Shown one piece after another: positions 17,025 through 24,520 of a DNA stretch of 39,800 nt. Under the pieces are notes generated by a model. That model was not told where the DNA came from and did not search any database. It saw only the letters and a program-made list of their open reading frames with translations. The translations under genes were made by a program, and so were the position numbers. The number at the start of each line of letters is the position of its first letter. Within the stretch, counting starts at the first letter, position 1. This DNA comes from Ruminococcus flavefaciens (GTDB taxonomy: Bacteria > Bacillota > Clostridia > Oscillospirales > Ruminococcaceae). The stretch is taken from NCBI GenBank assembly GCA_902760805.1, contig CACWHY010000032.1:1-39800 (forward strand), read 5' to 3'.

Positions 17025-17387
17025 ATGCTGACAGACATCATCAAGGCTTTTTTAGTGGGAGGAGCTCTCTGCGCTGTGGGCCAGCTCCTTATCGACTACA
17101 CCCGGCTGACCCCGGCACGGATCCTCAGCGGATTTGTGGTGGCAGGAGTCATCCTCTCGGCAGTGGGGCTTTACGGGCCCCTTGCAGACTTCGCCGGAGC
17201 CGGAGCAGCTGTCCCTCTCACGGGCTTCGGCCACCTTCTGGCAGAGGGCGTCCGCAAGGCAGTTGCTGAGGACGGCCTGATCGGGATCTTCACCGGAGGA
17301 CTTACGGCGGCTTCGGGCGGCATAGCGGCTGCACTTATAGCCGGCCTTGGAGCAGCGGCTGTTTTTCCCCAAAAGGACAAGACCTAG
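17025..17387 (+). CDS. spoVAE: Stage V sporulation protein AE
   Basis: A 120-aa membrane protein with four hydrophobic segments, of the SpoVAE (AEb) family. Typical features are the start MLTDIIKAFLVGGALCAVGQ, LTPARILSGFVVAG, GFGHLLAEGVRKA and GIFTGGLTAASGGI. It is a subunit of the Ca-dipicolinate channel in the spore inner membrane. AAAGGAGG lies 5 bases before the ATG, and the gap to spoVAD is 2 bases. Confidence 0.95.
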   Translation: MLTDIIKAFLVGGALCAVGQLLIDYTRLTPARILSGFVVAGVILSAVGLYGPLADFAGAGAAVPLTGFGHLLAEGVRKAVAEDGLIGIFTGGLTAASGGIAAALIAGLGAAAVFPQKDKT

Positions 17388-17460
17388 ACCCCTCCGGAGA
17401 ATATCTCGTCCGGCGGCTGCATAAGATTTTTTCAGAAGATCTTGTGAAAGGAAGGCTGCT

Positions 17461-20070
17461 ATGGGACTTACAGAAAAGGAGGCTGCCGCACGGCTGAAGG
17501 AGCACGGCGGCAATACTCTCAGCGAAGGCCGCAGAACAGGGGCTGCGGCCATATTTTTCGGCCAGTTCAAGGACGTCATGGTGATGATCCTGCTGGCGGC
17601 AACGGCTGTATCGGCGGCGCTGGGAGAGATCACCGACGCCGTTACGATCATACTTATCGTGCTGCTCAATGCGGTCCTGGGCTTTATCCAGGAGTTCCGC
17701 ACGGAGCACACCCTCGAAGCTCTGCGGAGCATGACTGCGCCCACGGCCAAGTGCTGGCGTGACGGAAAGCTCCGTGTGATCCCGGCGGCGGAGCTTGTTC
17801 CCGGGGACGTGGTGGAGCTGGAGGCCGGCGACCGTGTGCCTGCTGACTGCGCAATACTAAAGGCGTCGGGATTTTTCGCAGACGAGGCCACTCTCACCGG
17901 CGAGTCTGAGGCTGTGCAGAAGCTGCCGGGAGATCCGCAGGACAGGGACAATTCCCTTAACCGGCCAAATATAGCCTACTCCGGCACATCTGCTGTCAGG
18001 GGGAGCTGCCGGGGAACAGTCATCGCAACGGGCAGGGATACCCAAATGGGGCGGATCTCGGAGATGCTCACAGGGATTGGCCGGGAGATGACTCCTCTGC
18101 AAAAGCGCCTTGCGGAGCTGGGAAAGGTGGTGGCTGTGATCTGCCTGCTGGTATGCGTGGCGGTCTTCGCAGCAGGCGTCCTGCGAGGGGAGGAGGTCTT
18201 CGCCATGCTCATGACCGGTATCACGATCGCTATCGCTGCGATCCCCGAGGGACTTCCGGCCACTGTGACCATAGCTCTGGCGCTGGCGGTGAGCCGGATG
18301 ATGAAGCAGAAGGCTCTTGTCAACAAGCTCCACAGCGTGGAAACTCTGGGCTGCACGTCGGTGATCTGCTCCGATAAGACCGGCACTATCACCGAAAACC
18401 GCATGACTGTGACAGAGCTCCACACAGCGGACAGGGGCTATTCCGTCAGCGGCTCAGGCTACGCAATGACCGGCGGCATCACCGTTCAGGGGGAGCGGTT
18501 TGCGGTGGATATGCGGAAGGAGCCTGCTCTTCGAGAGCTCCTCTGCTGTGGAGTTTTGTGCAGCAGTGCTCAGATCAGCCCCGTTCGTGGGAAAAAGCGC
18601 AGCCGCTGGGAGATCTCCGGCGACCCCACTGAGGCTGCTCTCCTGATCGCCGGAGCAAAGGCCGGAGTCACAAAAAGCTCCCTTGAGGGGAGCTTCCGGC
18701 AGAGAGAGGAACTGCCCTTCGACAGCGAGAACCGCTATATGGCGGTGTTTGGCAGCTCTCCCACCGGTAAGGTCATGTACCTGAAGGGCGCCGGCGAGGT
18801 GATCCTGCCACGGTGCAGCCGGTACCTGAGCGCTTCCGGTCAGGAGCTGCCCATGGACTCACGGATCCGGCAGGAGATCTCCCGAAAAATAGGGGAAATG
18901 TCCGGTAGAGCCCTCCGTGTGCTGGCTCTGGCAAGGGCGGAGTGCCAAAAATTCGCTCCGGAAATGAGCGGCCTGACCTTCCTGGGGCTGGCCGGGATGA
19001 TCGACCCTCCCCGAGAGGAGGCAAAGGAGGCTATCCGCAAGTGCGCTGCGGCCTCGGTGAAGACCGTCATGATCACCGGCGACCACAAGGAAACTGCTGT
19101 GGCAGTTGCAAAAAAAGCAGGCCTTCTCCGTGGGGGAAAGGCCATGACAGGCGCTGAGCTGGACGCTCTCACTGATGAGGAGCTTGACCGCTGTATCGGC
19201 CAGCATACGGTGTTCGCCCGTGTGGAGCCTGCCCACAAGCTGAGGATAGTCCGCAGCTTCAAGCGCCTCGGCCAGATCGTGACCATGACCGGCGACGGGG
19301 TGAACGACGCTCCGGCGATCAAGGAGGCCGACGTGGGAGTTGCCATGGGTCAGACCGGCACCGATGTCACCAAGCAGGCCGCAGACGTGATCCTCCTGGA
19401 CGACAACCTGGCCACGCTGGTGGGGGCGGTGGAGCAGGGGCGGTGCGTTTACGCAAATATCCGCAAATTCGTGCGGTATCTGCTGTCCTGCAACATCGGC
19501 GAGGTGCTGACCATGTTCGTGGGTATCCTCATGGGAATGCCCGTTGTGCTGCTGCCTGTGCAGCTTCTCCTGGTCAACCTGGTGACGGACGGCCTCCCGG
19601 CGATCGCTCTGGGACTGGAGCCCCCTGAGAAGGACATCATGAGCCGTCCGCCAAGGCGCTCGGACGAGGGATTTTTCGCAGGGGGACTTATGGCCAAGAT
19701 CCTTTTTCGGGGAATTTTCATTGGCCTGTCAACTCTGGCATCATTCGCTCTGACCATGCGGTTTGGGGGAAGCCTCTCCGCCGGCAGGACAGCGGCGCTG
19801 ATCACACTGGTGGTCTCACAGCTGATCCACGTTTTTGAGTGCCGCAGCGAGACAAAGGGGATCTTCCGGATCGATCCCTTTGGCAACGTGAAGCTGCTCC
19901 TTGCAGCCCTTTTCAGCGGAGGAGTTTTGGCGGCAGCGGTGATGTTCCCGCCTCTTCAGACCGTGTTCGAGACAGTTGACCTGAGCCGTCAGCAGCTCCT
20001 GACTGCCCTTGGGCTTAGCGCAGCAGTGCCCGTGATCAGCGGAATATTCAGTCCTTCGCCCAAAAAGTGA
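17461..20070 (+). CDS. P-type Ca2+-transporting ATPase (P2 family)
   Basis: An 869-aa cation pump. Motifs in order: TGES (146-149, actuator domain), PEGLP (262-266, ion-binding helix 4), DKTGT with the phosphorylated Asp at 305, the KGAGE nucleotide-binding segment, and GDGVNDAPAIKEADVGVAMG of the hinge. The C-terminal half has NLVTDGLPAIALGLEPPE and four or more further helices. This is the P2A/P2B arrangement of Ca2+ or Mn2+ pumps; Ca2+ export is most likely. It begins 73 bases after spoVAE with AAAGGAAG upstream and no clear terminator between, so it may be read from the same transcript. It is convergent with mazF, 2 bases away, and has no terminator before that gene. Confidence 0.92.
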   Translation: MGLTEKEAAARLKEHGGNTLSEGRRTGAAAIFFGQFKDVMVMILLAATAVSAALGEITDAVTIILIVLLNAVLGFIQEFRTEHTLEALRSMTAPTAKCWRDGKLRVIPAAELVPGDVVELEAGDRVPADCAILKASGFFADEATLTGESEAVQKLPGDPQDRDNSLNRPNIAYSGTSAVRGSCRGTVIATGRDTQMGRISEMLTGIGREMTPLQKRLAELGKVVAVICLLVCVAVFAAGVLRGEEVFAMLMTGITIAIAAIPEGLPATVTIALALAVSRMMKQKALVNKLHSVETLGCTSVICSDKTGTITENRMTVTELHTADRGYSVSGSGYAMTGGITVQGERFAVDMRKEPALRELLCCGVLCSSAQISPVRGKKRSRWEISGDPTEAALLIAGAKAGVTKSSLEGSFRQREELPFDSENRYMAVFGSSPTGKVMYLKGAGEVILPRCSRYLSASGQELPMDSRIRQEISRKIGEMSGRALRVLALARAECQKFAPEMSGLTFLGLAGMIDPPREEAKEAIRKCAAASVKTVMITGDHKETAVAVAKKAGLLRGGKAMTGAELDALTDEELDRCIGQHTVFARVEPAHKLRIVRSFKRLGQIVTMTGDGVNDAPAIKEADVGVAMGQTGTDVTKQAADVILLDDNLATLVGAVEQGRCVYANIRKFVRYLLSCNIGEVLTMFVGILMGMPVVLLPVQLLLVNLVTDGLPAIALGLEPPEKDIMSRPPRRSDEGFFAGGLMAKILFRGIFIGLSTLASFALTMRFGGSLSAGRTAALITLVVSQLIHVFECRSETKGIFRIDPFGNVKLLLAALFSGGVLAAAVMFPPLQTVFETVDLSRQQLLTALGLSAAVPVISGIFSPSPKK

Positions 20071-20072
20071 GC

Positions 20073-20417
20073 TCACATCAGCCCGAAGCTGATCGAGATA
20101 GCGTCGTCCACCTTGCTCATGGCGGAGGTGTCCAGCTCGCCCATTTTGTCCTTTAGGCGGCGCTTGTCGATGGTGCGGATCTGCTCCAGAAGGACGATGC
20201 TGTCACGGGCAAGTCCGCATTTATCGGCCTGGACCTCGATGTGGGTGGGAAGGCGGTTTTTGTCACGCTGGCTGGTGATAGCAGCAGCGATCACCGTAGG
20301 GCTGTGGCGGTTGCCCACGTCGTTCTGAACGATAAGTACCGGCCGGACGCCGCCCTGTTCTGAGCCCACAACGGGGCTTAGGTCTGCGTAATAGATCTCT
20401 CCACGTTTAACTGACAT
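20073..20417 (-). CDS. mazF: MazF/PemK-family endoribonuclease (EndoA type), no antitoxin alongside
   Basis: A 114-aa PemK-fold RNase that would cut mRNA at short sequence motifs. The start MSVKRGEIYYADLSPVVGSE, then GGVRPVLIVQND, TVIAAAITSQ and LPTHIEV are canonical for the EndoA branch. The frame runs on to 20537, but the ATG at 20417 with GGGAG upstream matches the family N terminus, and the extra 40 residues run into repeat DNA. No MazE-like antitoxin frame precedes it; the 5' neighbour is the palindrome array. The partner may be elsewhere, or the gene may be regulated otherwise. Confidence 0.9.
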   Translation of the reverse strand: MSVKRGEIYYADLSPVVGSEQGGVRPVLIVQNDVGNRHSPTVIAAAITSQRDKNRLPTHIEVQADKCGLARDSIVLLEQIRTIDKRRLKDKMGELDTSAMSKVDDAISISFGLM

Positions 20418-20461
20418 AATATCTATCTCCCAAAAAGAAGTTGTACTAGCATTATTCCACA

Positions 20462-20497
20462 CCGGGGCTGAAATATACAGTCCCGGCCTTTTATTAT
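20462..20497 (+). terminator. Possible plus-strand terminator beyond mazF
   Basis: A 9-bp stem with one mismatch (20462-20470 with 20478-20486), then CCTTTTATTATA. It could stop the ATPase transcript after it has run antisense through mazF. It may instead be a diverged member of the palindrome array that begins 80 bases later. Confidence 0.4.
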
Positions 20498-20563
20498 ATG
20501 CGAAGGGGAGATCGTTGGTGCGAGGCCTTTTGGACAACGTATGGAAAACGTATCATTAAACCA

Positions 20564-20702
20564 ATTGTAGGGGAGGCCGCCCTCGGCCTCCCGGCCATTC
20601 CGACAGCATCGGCCGGAATGAATTGTAGGGGACGGCGTCCTCGACGTCCCGGCCGTTTGGAAAATGTGTGCGGAAATGTAGGGGCGGATATTATCCGCCC
20701 GG
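20564..20702 (+). repeat. REP superunit 1: palindromes A, B and C
   Basis: Three REP-like elements, each with the head AATTGTAGGGG or ATGTAGGGG and the tail CCCGG. A (20567-20594) has stem GGGAGGCC/GGCCTCCC. B (20625-20652) has GGGAC/GTCCC with an internal GTC/GAC pair. C (20678-20702) has GGGCGGAT/ATCCGCCC with a 3-base loop. The tetranucleotide GTAG directly before the hairpin is the mark recognised by REP-associated transposases in enterobacteria. Linkers are about 30 bases and are conserved in superunit 2. Confidence 0.88.
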
Positions 20703-20729
20703 CCTTTTGAATGACGTTTCCGAAAACGA

Positions 20730-20873
20730 ATTGTAGGGGAGGCCGCCCTCGGCCTCCCGGATGATCCGACATCATCGGCTGGAACGAATTGTAGGGGACG
20801 GCGTCCTCGACGTCCCGGAGAATCAGACATCATCTGCCGAAACGAATTGTAGGGGCGGATATTATCCGCCCGG
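20730..20873 (+). repeat. REP superunit 2: palindromes A, B and C
   Basis: The same three elements in the same order: A 20733-20760, B 20791-20818, C 20849-20873. A and B repeat at 166 bases from superunit 1, C at 171. The linkers CCGACATCATCGGCTGGAAC and AGACATCATCTGCCGAAAC are diverged copies of each other. Confidence 0.88.
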
Positions 20874-20901
20874 CCGTTCGTTAAAACGTATCGTTTAACG
20901 A

Positions 20902-20950
20902 ATTGTAGGGGAGGCCGCCCTCGGCCTCCCGGCCATTCTCGATGTCCCGG
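20902..20950 (+). repeat. REP superunit 3, partial: palindrome A and a B remnant
   Basis: A at 20905-20932 is intact, 172 bases after the previous A. It is followed by TTCTCGATGTCCCGG (20936-20950), which is the 3' half of a B element with its head lost. Confidence 0.8.
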
Positions 20951-20981
20951 CCTTTGGGACAATCTGTGCGGTAACAACATG

Positions 20982-21009
20982 GTGGGGCGATGTGGGCATC
21001 GCCCCCTAC
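20982..21009 (-). repeat. REP palindrome of a fourth type (D), inverted
   Basis: On the minus strand this starts with GTAGGGGGCGATG and closes with CATCGCCCC around a short loop. It shares the GTAG head but not the stem sequence of types A-C. Confidence 0.75.
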
Positions 21010-21060
21010 GTTTTGTTGTCCGTCAGACCTACGCCTCGCATGGCAAAGAGGAACACCTCC

Positions 21061-21117
21061 TAGAGGGGAGGGGCTAAAATAAAACCGGTGCAAAAGCCGG
21101 TGCGCCCCTCCCCTCTA
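21061..21117. repeat. Nested inverted repeat (14-bp perfect arms)
   Basis: TAGAGGGGAGGGGC (21061-21074) pairs perfectly with 21104-21117. Inside the loop, ACCGG (21084-21088) pairs with CCGGT (21097-21101). GCAAAAGCCGGTGC in the inner hairpin also recurs in inverted form at about 21166-21179. There is no T tract, so this is not a standard terminator. Function unknown. Confidence 0.7.
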
Positions 21118-21230
21118 TACGGTTTTCCTCTCTGCACTCTTCTCTTTTCCCTCACTCCCCACCTGCACCGGCTTTTGACTGTTCTTCGCAGGACCCTTAC
21201 GGGCCTGCTGGGTTTTGATATTCGTTATTG

Positions 21231-21315
21231 CGGGCGGATAATATCCGCCCCTACAATTCGTTTCGGCAGATGATGTCGGAATGGCCGGGAGGCCGAGGGC
21301 GGCCTCCCCTACAAT
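21231..21315 (-). repeat. Inverted REP unit: palindromes A and C
   Basis: On the minus strand, A (21312-21286) comes first, then a linker close to those of superunits 1 and 2, then C (21254-21231). B is missing. Together with the plus-strand units this gives the array opposed ends. Confidence 0.85.
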
Positions 21316-21364
21316 TGTTTCCCCGGTAAAAATGCAAATACGTCCGCCTTCTACGATCATGGAT

Positions 21365-21395
21365 AAAAAAAGAGCCTGCCGAAGCAGACTCTTTT
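21365..21395 (-). terminator. Terminator of the aldolase-family gene
   Basis: On the minus strand AGAGTCTGC (21392-21384) pairs with GCAGGCTCT (21379-21371), with one G-T wobble and a TTCG loop, followed by TTTTTT. Confidence 0.85.
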
Positions 21396-21434
21396 GCCTT
21401 ACCATAATGGTTTTGGGATCTTATCCCATAAGTT

Positions 21435-22409
21435 TCAATCCTGTGCAAGGATCTCCTTGTAGAATTCAGCGTAGTCCTTGCGGCCCTGCTTTGTGAATTC
21501 GATAGCAGTTCTGGGGTGCTGATTGAGGAGACCGGTCATCAGGTACTGGAAGTCATAGCCCCAAACAGCGCCGGCCTCACGGACAGCAGGCATCTGATCC
21601 TCGATGAAGCGGATAACGGGGTAAACGTTGTACTTGGGGTTTTTCAGGAAGCCCAGAAGCAGCTCCATAGCGCAGTTTCCGGCACCACGGCCCATTCCGG
21701 CATAGGTAGCGTCCAGCCAGTCAACTCCGTCGCCGACAGCCTCAATGGTGTTTGCGAAGGCCAGCTGCTGGTTGTTGTGAGCGTGGATGCCCAGCTTCTT
21801 GTTGTACTTCTCGGCAAACTCGTTGTAAAGAGCGGCGATACGGGCGATCTGCTCAGGGTAGAGGGATCCGAAGCTGTCCACGATGTAGATAGCGTCAACA
21901 GGGGACTTGCCCAGCAGCTCCAGAGCCACCTTCAGGTCGGCCTCCTGAGCTGTAGAGATAGCCATGATGTTGCAGCTTACCTCGTAGCCCTTGCTCTTGG
22001 CGTCCTCGATCATGTCGATAGCCGTAGGCATCTGGTGGAGGTAAGTAGCCACACGGATCAGGTCGATGGGGCTCTCTGAGCGGTCGTGGATGTCATTTTT
22101 GTAGTTGCATCTTCCCACGTCAGCCATTACAGCCAGCTTCAGGTCGGTGTTGTTCTCGCCAACGATAGAGCGCACATACTCGTCATCGCAGAACTTGCAG
22201 GGGCCGAACTTGCTCTCATCGAAGAGTTCCTTATCGCCTCTGTAGCCGAATTCCATATAGTCCACGCCAGCACGGAGATTTGCCGTATATAGAGCCTTCA
22301 CGAAGTCATCGGTGAAGTGAAAATCATTTACCAGTCCTCCGTCACGGAGGGTAGCGTCAACGACCTTTATGTCAGGTCTGTAGTCCATGAGCTTTGAGAT
22401 CTCTTTCAT
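21435..22409 (-). CDS. DRE-TIM metallolyase-like (HMGL/aldolase) enzyme
   Basis: A 324-aa TIM-barrel protein of the HMG-CoA lyase/4-hydroxy-2-oxovalerate aldolase/isopropylmalate synthase superfamily. DATLRDGG near the N terminus is the metal- and acid-binding motif of this family, and HAHNNQQLAFAN carries the HxH metal ligands. EFGYRG, YIVDSFGSLYPEQ and GMGRGAGNCAMELLLG are further family segments. It lacks the C-terminal domain of the leucine-pathway synthases, so it is more likely a lyase or aldolase; the substrate is unknown. It has its own consensus promoter and terminator and is monocistronic. Homologues in surface-glycan loci make branched-chain sugar or acid precursors, but the context here does not decide this. 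Confidence 0.85.
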   Translation of the reverse strand: MKEISKLMDYRPDIKVVDATLRDGGLVNDFHFTDDFVKALYTANLRAGVDYMEFGYRGDKELFDESKFGPCKFCDDEYVRSIVGENNTDLKLAVMADVGRCNYKNDIHDRSESPIDLIRVATYLHQMPTAIDMIEDAKSKGYEVSCNIMAISTAQEADLKVALELLGKSPVDAIYIVDSFGSLYPEQIARIAALYNEFAEKYNKKLGIHAHNNQQLAFANTIEAVGDGVDWLDATYAGMGRGAGNCAMELLLGFLKNPKYNVYPVIRFIEDQMPAVREAGAVWGYDFQYLMTGLLNQHPRTAIEFTKQGRKDYAEFYKEILAQD

Positions 22410-22478
22410 TAGATCAGATCCTTTCTAATTTCACGCTTTATACTGTAGCGCTTTAAAGTAAAATCCAACTGTGTATGT

Positions 22479-22507
22479 AGTATAACACATTTATTTCCTT
22501 TTGTCAA
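22479..22507 (-). promoter_or_regulatory. Promoter of the aldolase-family gene
   Basis: Minus-strand TTGACA (22507-22502), 17 bases, TATACT (22484-22479). The leader of about 65 bases contains an AGCGCTTTAAAG palindromic stretch. Confidence 0.82.
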
Positions 22508-22556
22508 TGGTTTTTGCTGAATTTTTTCGCCAATTTCCCCCGCAGCCCTCCCGGGG

Positions 22557-22585
22557 TTGAAAAACTGCCGGTTTTGTGGTATACT
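22557..22585 (+). promoter_or_regulatory. Promoter of the dockerin LRR gene
   Basis: TTGAAA at 22557-22562, 17 bases, TATACT at 22580-22585, about 33 bases before the start codon. Confidence 0.78.
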
Positions 22586-22624
22586 GGTAAAAACGGCTCA
22601 TTGAGCTGATATAGGGAGGATAAC

Positions 22625-24124
22625 ATGGAACTGAAAAAATTTCTTGCGGCGGCTCTTGCCGTCACTGTTATAGGAGGAGCCCTGCCCGTTTCCGCTGCAA
22701 CAGCGGCTGAGGAGATCGGCGACGGCGTAATCATCACCGACGTGTCTACTTCCGGAAAATTCGGCGATATCAGCTGGGAACTGGATCAGCAGACCGGCGT
22801 GCTCACCCTTTCCGGAGAGGGTCCCGTGGCCTATGAGGGATACTCGCCATGGAACGACCTGCACCAGGAAGTGACCTCGATCGTTGTGGAAGAGGGCGTG
22901 ACCTCGCTCCCTGAGAGCGTTTTCAGCCTTTGCTATGCTCAGACTCTCGACCTGCCTTCGACTCTGACTGAGATCCAGGGCGAGGCGCTGGGATTTTTGG
23001 GGCTCATGCCGAAGCTCACTGAGATCCGAGTTGCTGAGGGGAATACGTCCTACACCAGCGTGGACGGAGTGCTTTTCGACAAGGATATGGACACTCTGCT
23101 GAAATACCCGATCCAGAAGGCTGATGAGAGCTACACAGTGCCGGAGGGCGTGAAGACGATCTATGATACAGCCTTCCTTTCACAGCGCTATCTCAAGTCG
23201 GTAACTCTGCCTGAGGGTCTGGAGACCGTCAGCGAGGCGGCCTTCTACAACTGCAAGCAGCTGGAGCAGATCGACTTCCCCGAAAGCGTCACCGAGATCT
23301 GCGGAAATGCCTTCCCGGGAACTCCCTGGCTGGCTGCAAGGCAGGAGGAAGATCCGCTGGTGATCGTGAACGATATACTGGTCAACGGCCTTGCTGCTGA
23401 GGGAGCTGTCATTATCCCTAACGGAGTGCGCCGGATAGCGCCCTTCGCCTTTGAGTTCAACACGAATATCACCGAGGTGTACATTCCCTTATATGTAGAA
23501 AGCATCGGAAAAAGCGCATTCTTCCACTGCTCCGGCCTCAAGAAGCTGGACACTGGCGAGGTGAAGGAGATAGATACCGGTGCATTCTGCGGCTGCTCTG
23601 AGGTCACAGAAGTGACCTTATACAATGCTGAGAAGATCGGCCAGTACGCCTTTGCAGACTGCGAGAAGCTGTGGCTGATCACTATTGAAAATCCTGAGTG
23701 TGAGATCTATGACGACCCTGCCACGATCTGCTACGGCGGAAACGAAAAGGACGGCTACACATTCGGCGGAACGATCAGCGGACTTGAGGGCTCTACAGCT
23801 CTGGATTACGCTAAGAAATACGGCTATAACTATGATGAGATGTTACCCTATGTGATCACTTGCACTGGTGACGCCAACGGCGACGGCAAGGTGGACTTAG
23901 GGGACGCAGTTGCCGTGCTCCAGTACGTTGCTCTTCCGGCAAAGTATTCCCTGGACGAGTATCACCTGAGTGTCGCTGACGTGGTGGACAAGGATACCAG
24001 CGGTGTCAACGGCAAGGACGCCCTTGCCCTGATGATGGTGGACGCAGGACTGATCCTGGATCAGGAATTGCCTGTCACATCGGCAAAATTGGATGAAAAG
24101 CTGGCTGAGCAGCCGGCAGGATGA
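22625..24124 (+). CDS. Secreted BspA-type leucine-rich-repeat protein with C-terminal dockerin
   Basis: A 499-aa exported protein. A signal peptide (MELKKFLAAALAVTVIGGALPVSAATA) covers about the first 30 residues. Residues ~70-395 form BspA-like LRR_5 repeats; LYVESIGKSAFFHCSGLKKL is one example and repeats of AFxxCxxL are visible. Residues ~412-475 are a type I dockerin with two calcium loops, GDANGDGKVDLGD and DKDTSGVNGKD, each followed by a helix (AVAVLQYVA, ALALMMVDAG). Dockerins bind cohesins on scaffoldins, so this protein is probably held in a cellulosome or at the cell surface. It has no catalytic domain. BspA repeats usually mediate protein or glycan binding, so it may be an adhesion component. 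GGAGG lies 5 bases before the ATG. Confidence 0.93.
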   Translation: MELKKFLAAALAVTVIGGALPVSAATAAEEIGDGVIITDVSTSGKFGDISWELDQQTGVLTLSGEGPVAYEGYSPWNDLHQEVTSIVVEEGVTSLPESVFSLCYAQTLDLPSTLTEIQGEALGFLGLMPKLTEIRVAEGNTSYTSVDGVLFDKDMDTLLKYPIQKADESYTVPEGVKTIYDTAFLSQRYLKSVTLPEGLETVSEAAFYNCKQLEQIDFPESVTEICGNAFPGTPWLAARQEEDPLVIVNDILVNGLAAEGAVIIPNGVRRIAPFAFEFNTNITEVYIPLYVESIGKSAFFHCSGLKKLDTGEVKEIDTGAFCGCSEVTEVTLYNAEKIGQYAFADCEKLWLITIENPECEIYDDPATICYGGNEKDGYTFGGTISGLEGSTALDYAKKYGYNYDEMLPYVITCTGDANGDGKVDLGDAVAVLQYVALPAKYSLDEYHLSVADVVDKDTSGVNGKDALALMMVDAGLILDQELPVTSAKLDEKLAEQPAG

Positions 24125-24130
24125 CGAGCT

Positions 24131-24520
24131 TTACCGGGTCCGGTCTTGGACCCGGCATTTTTTTGCCAGGAAGATCCCCAGGAAAATCAGCAGAGCTCCG
24201 GCTGTGTAGCAGATCATGTCTATCCATGAGAAGCTGGTGCCGATAAGCACTCGGAAAAACCTGATGTGACCCAGTCCCAGCAGGTCAACGATGTGGATCC
24301 CTTGCAGGAATTCCACCAAATAGGCGAAAATGAGCACGCCTGCCGCTACCAGATCGTGGTCATACTTTCCGCCGAGAATGATCTGTACAAAGCAGTATAC
24401 CGCCCAAACTACGATCACGTCGCCCATGTAGTTTCGGATAAATCCGCCGTGGAGGAAGAGTGCGATCATTACCTCCACCGCCAGCAAAAGCAGGAATATC
24501 CCCGTATAACGCAGCCTCAT
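24131..24520 (-). CDS. DUF2809-family membrane protein
   Basis: A 129-aa protein with four hydrophobic helices. MRLRYTGIFLLLLAVEVMIALF, FIRNYMGDVIVVWAVYCFVQ and RVLIGTSFSWIDMICYTAGA match the DUF2809 family of small integral membrane proteins of unknown function. Its ATG overlaps the hydF stop as ATGA, so it is translated from the hydF transcript. No link to hydrogenase is known for the family. Confidence 0.85.
   Translation of the reverse strand: MRLRYTGIFLLLLAVEVMIALFLHGGFIRNYMGDVIVVWAVYCFVQIILGGKYDHDLVAAGVLIFAYLVEFLQGIHIVDLLGLGHIRFFRVLIGTSFSWIDMICYTAGALLIFLGIFLAKKCRVQDRTR
24134..24163 (+). terminator. Terminator of the dockerin LRR gene
   Basis: Stem CCGGGTCC (24134-24141) with GGACCCGG (24148-24155), then CATTTTTTT. 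It overlaps the last codons of the convergent DUF2809 gene. Confidence 0.88.

Noticed and set aside
20423-20980. A 185-codon minus-strand frame across the palindrome array
   Set aside because: The translation is only the repeat units read through in one frame; it has no ribosome binding site and its end overlaps the mazF leader.
20564-21315. CRISPR array
   Set aside because: The units are of several different palindromes with related, not unique, linkers, and no cas genes are near.
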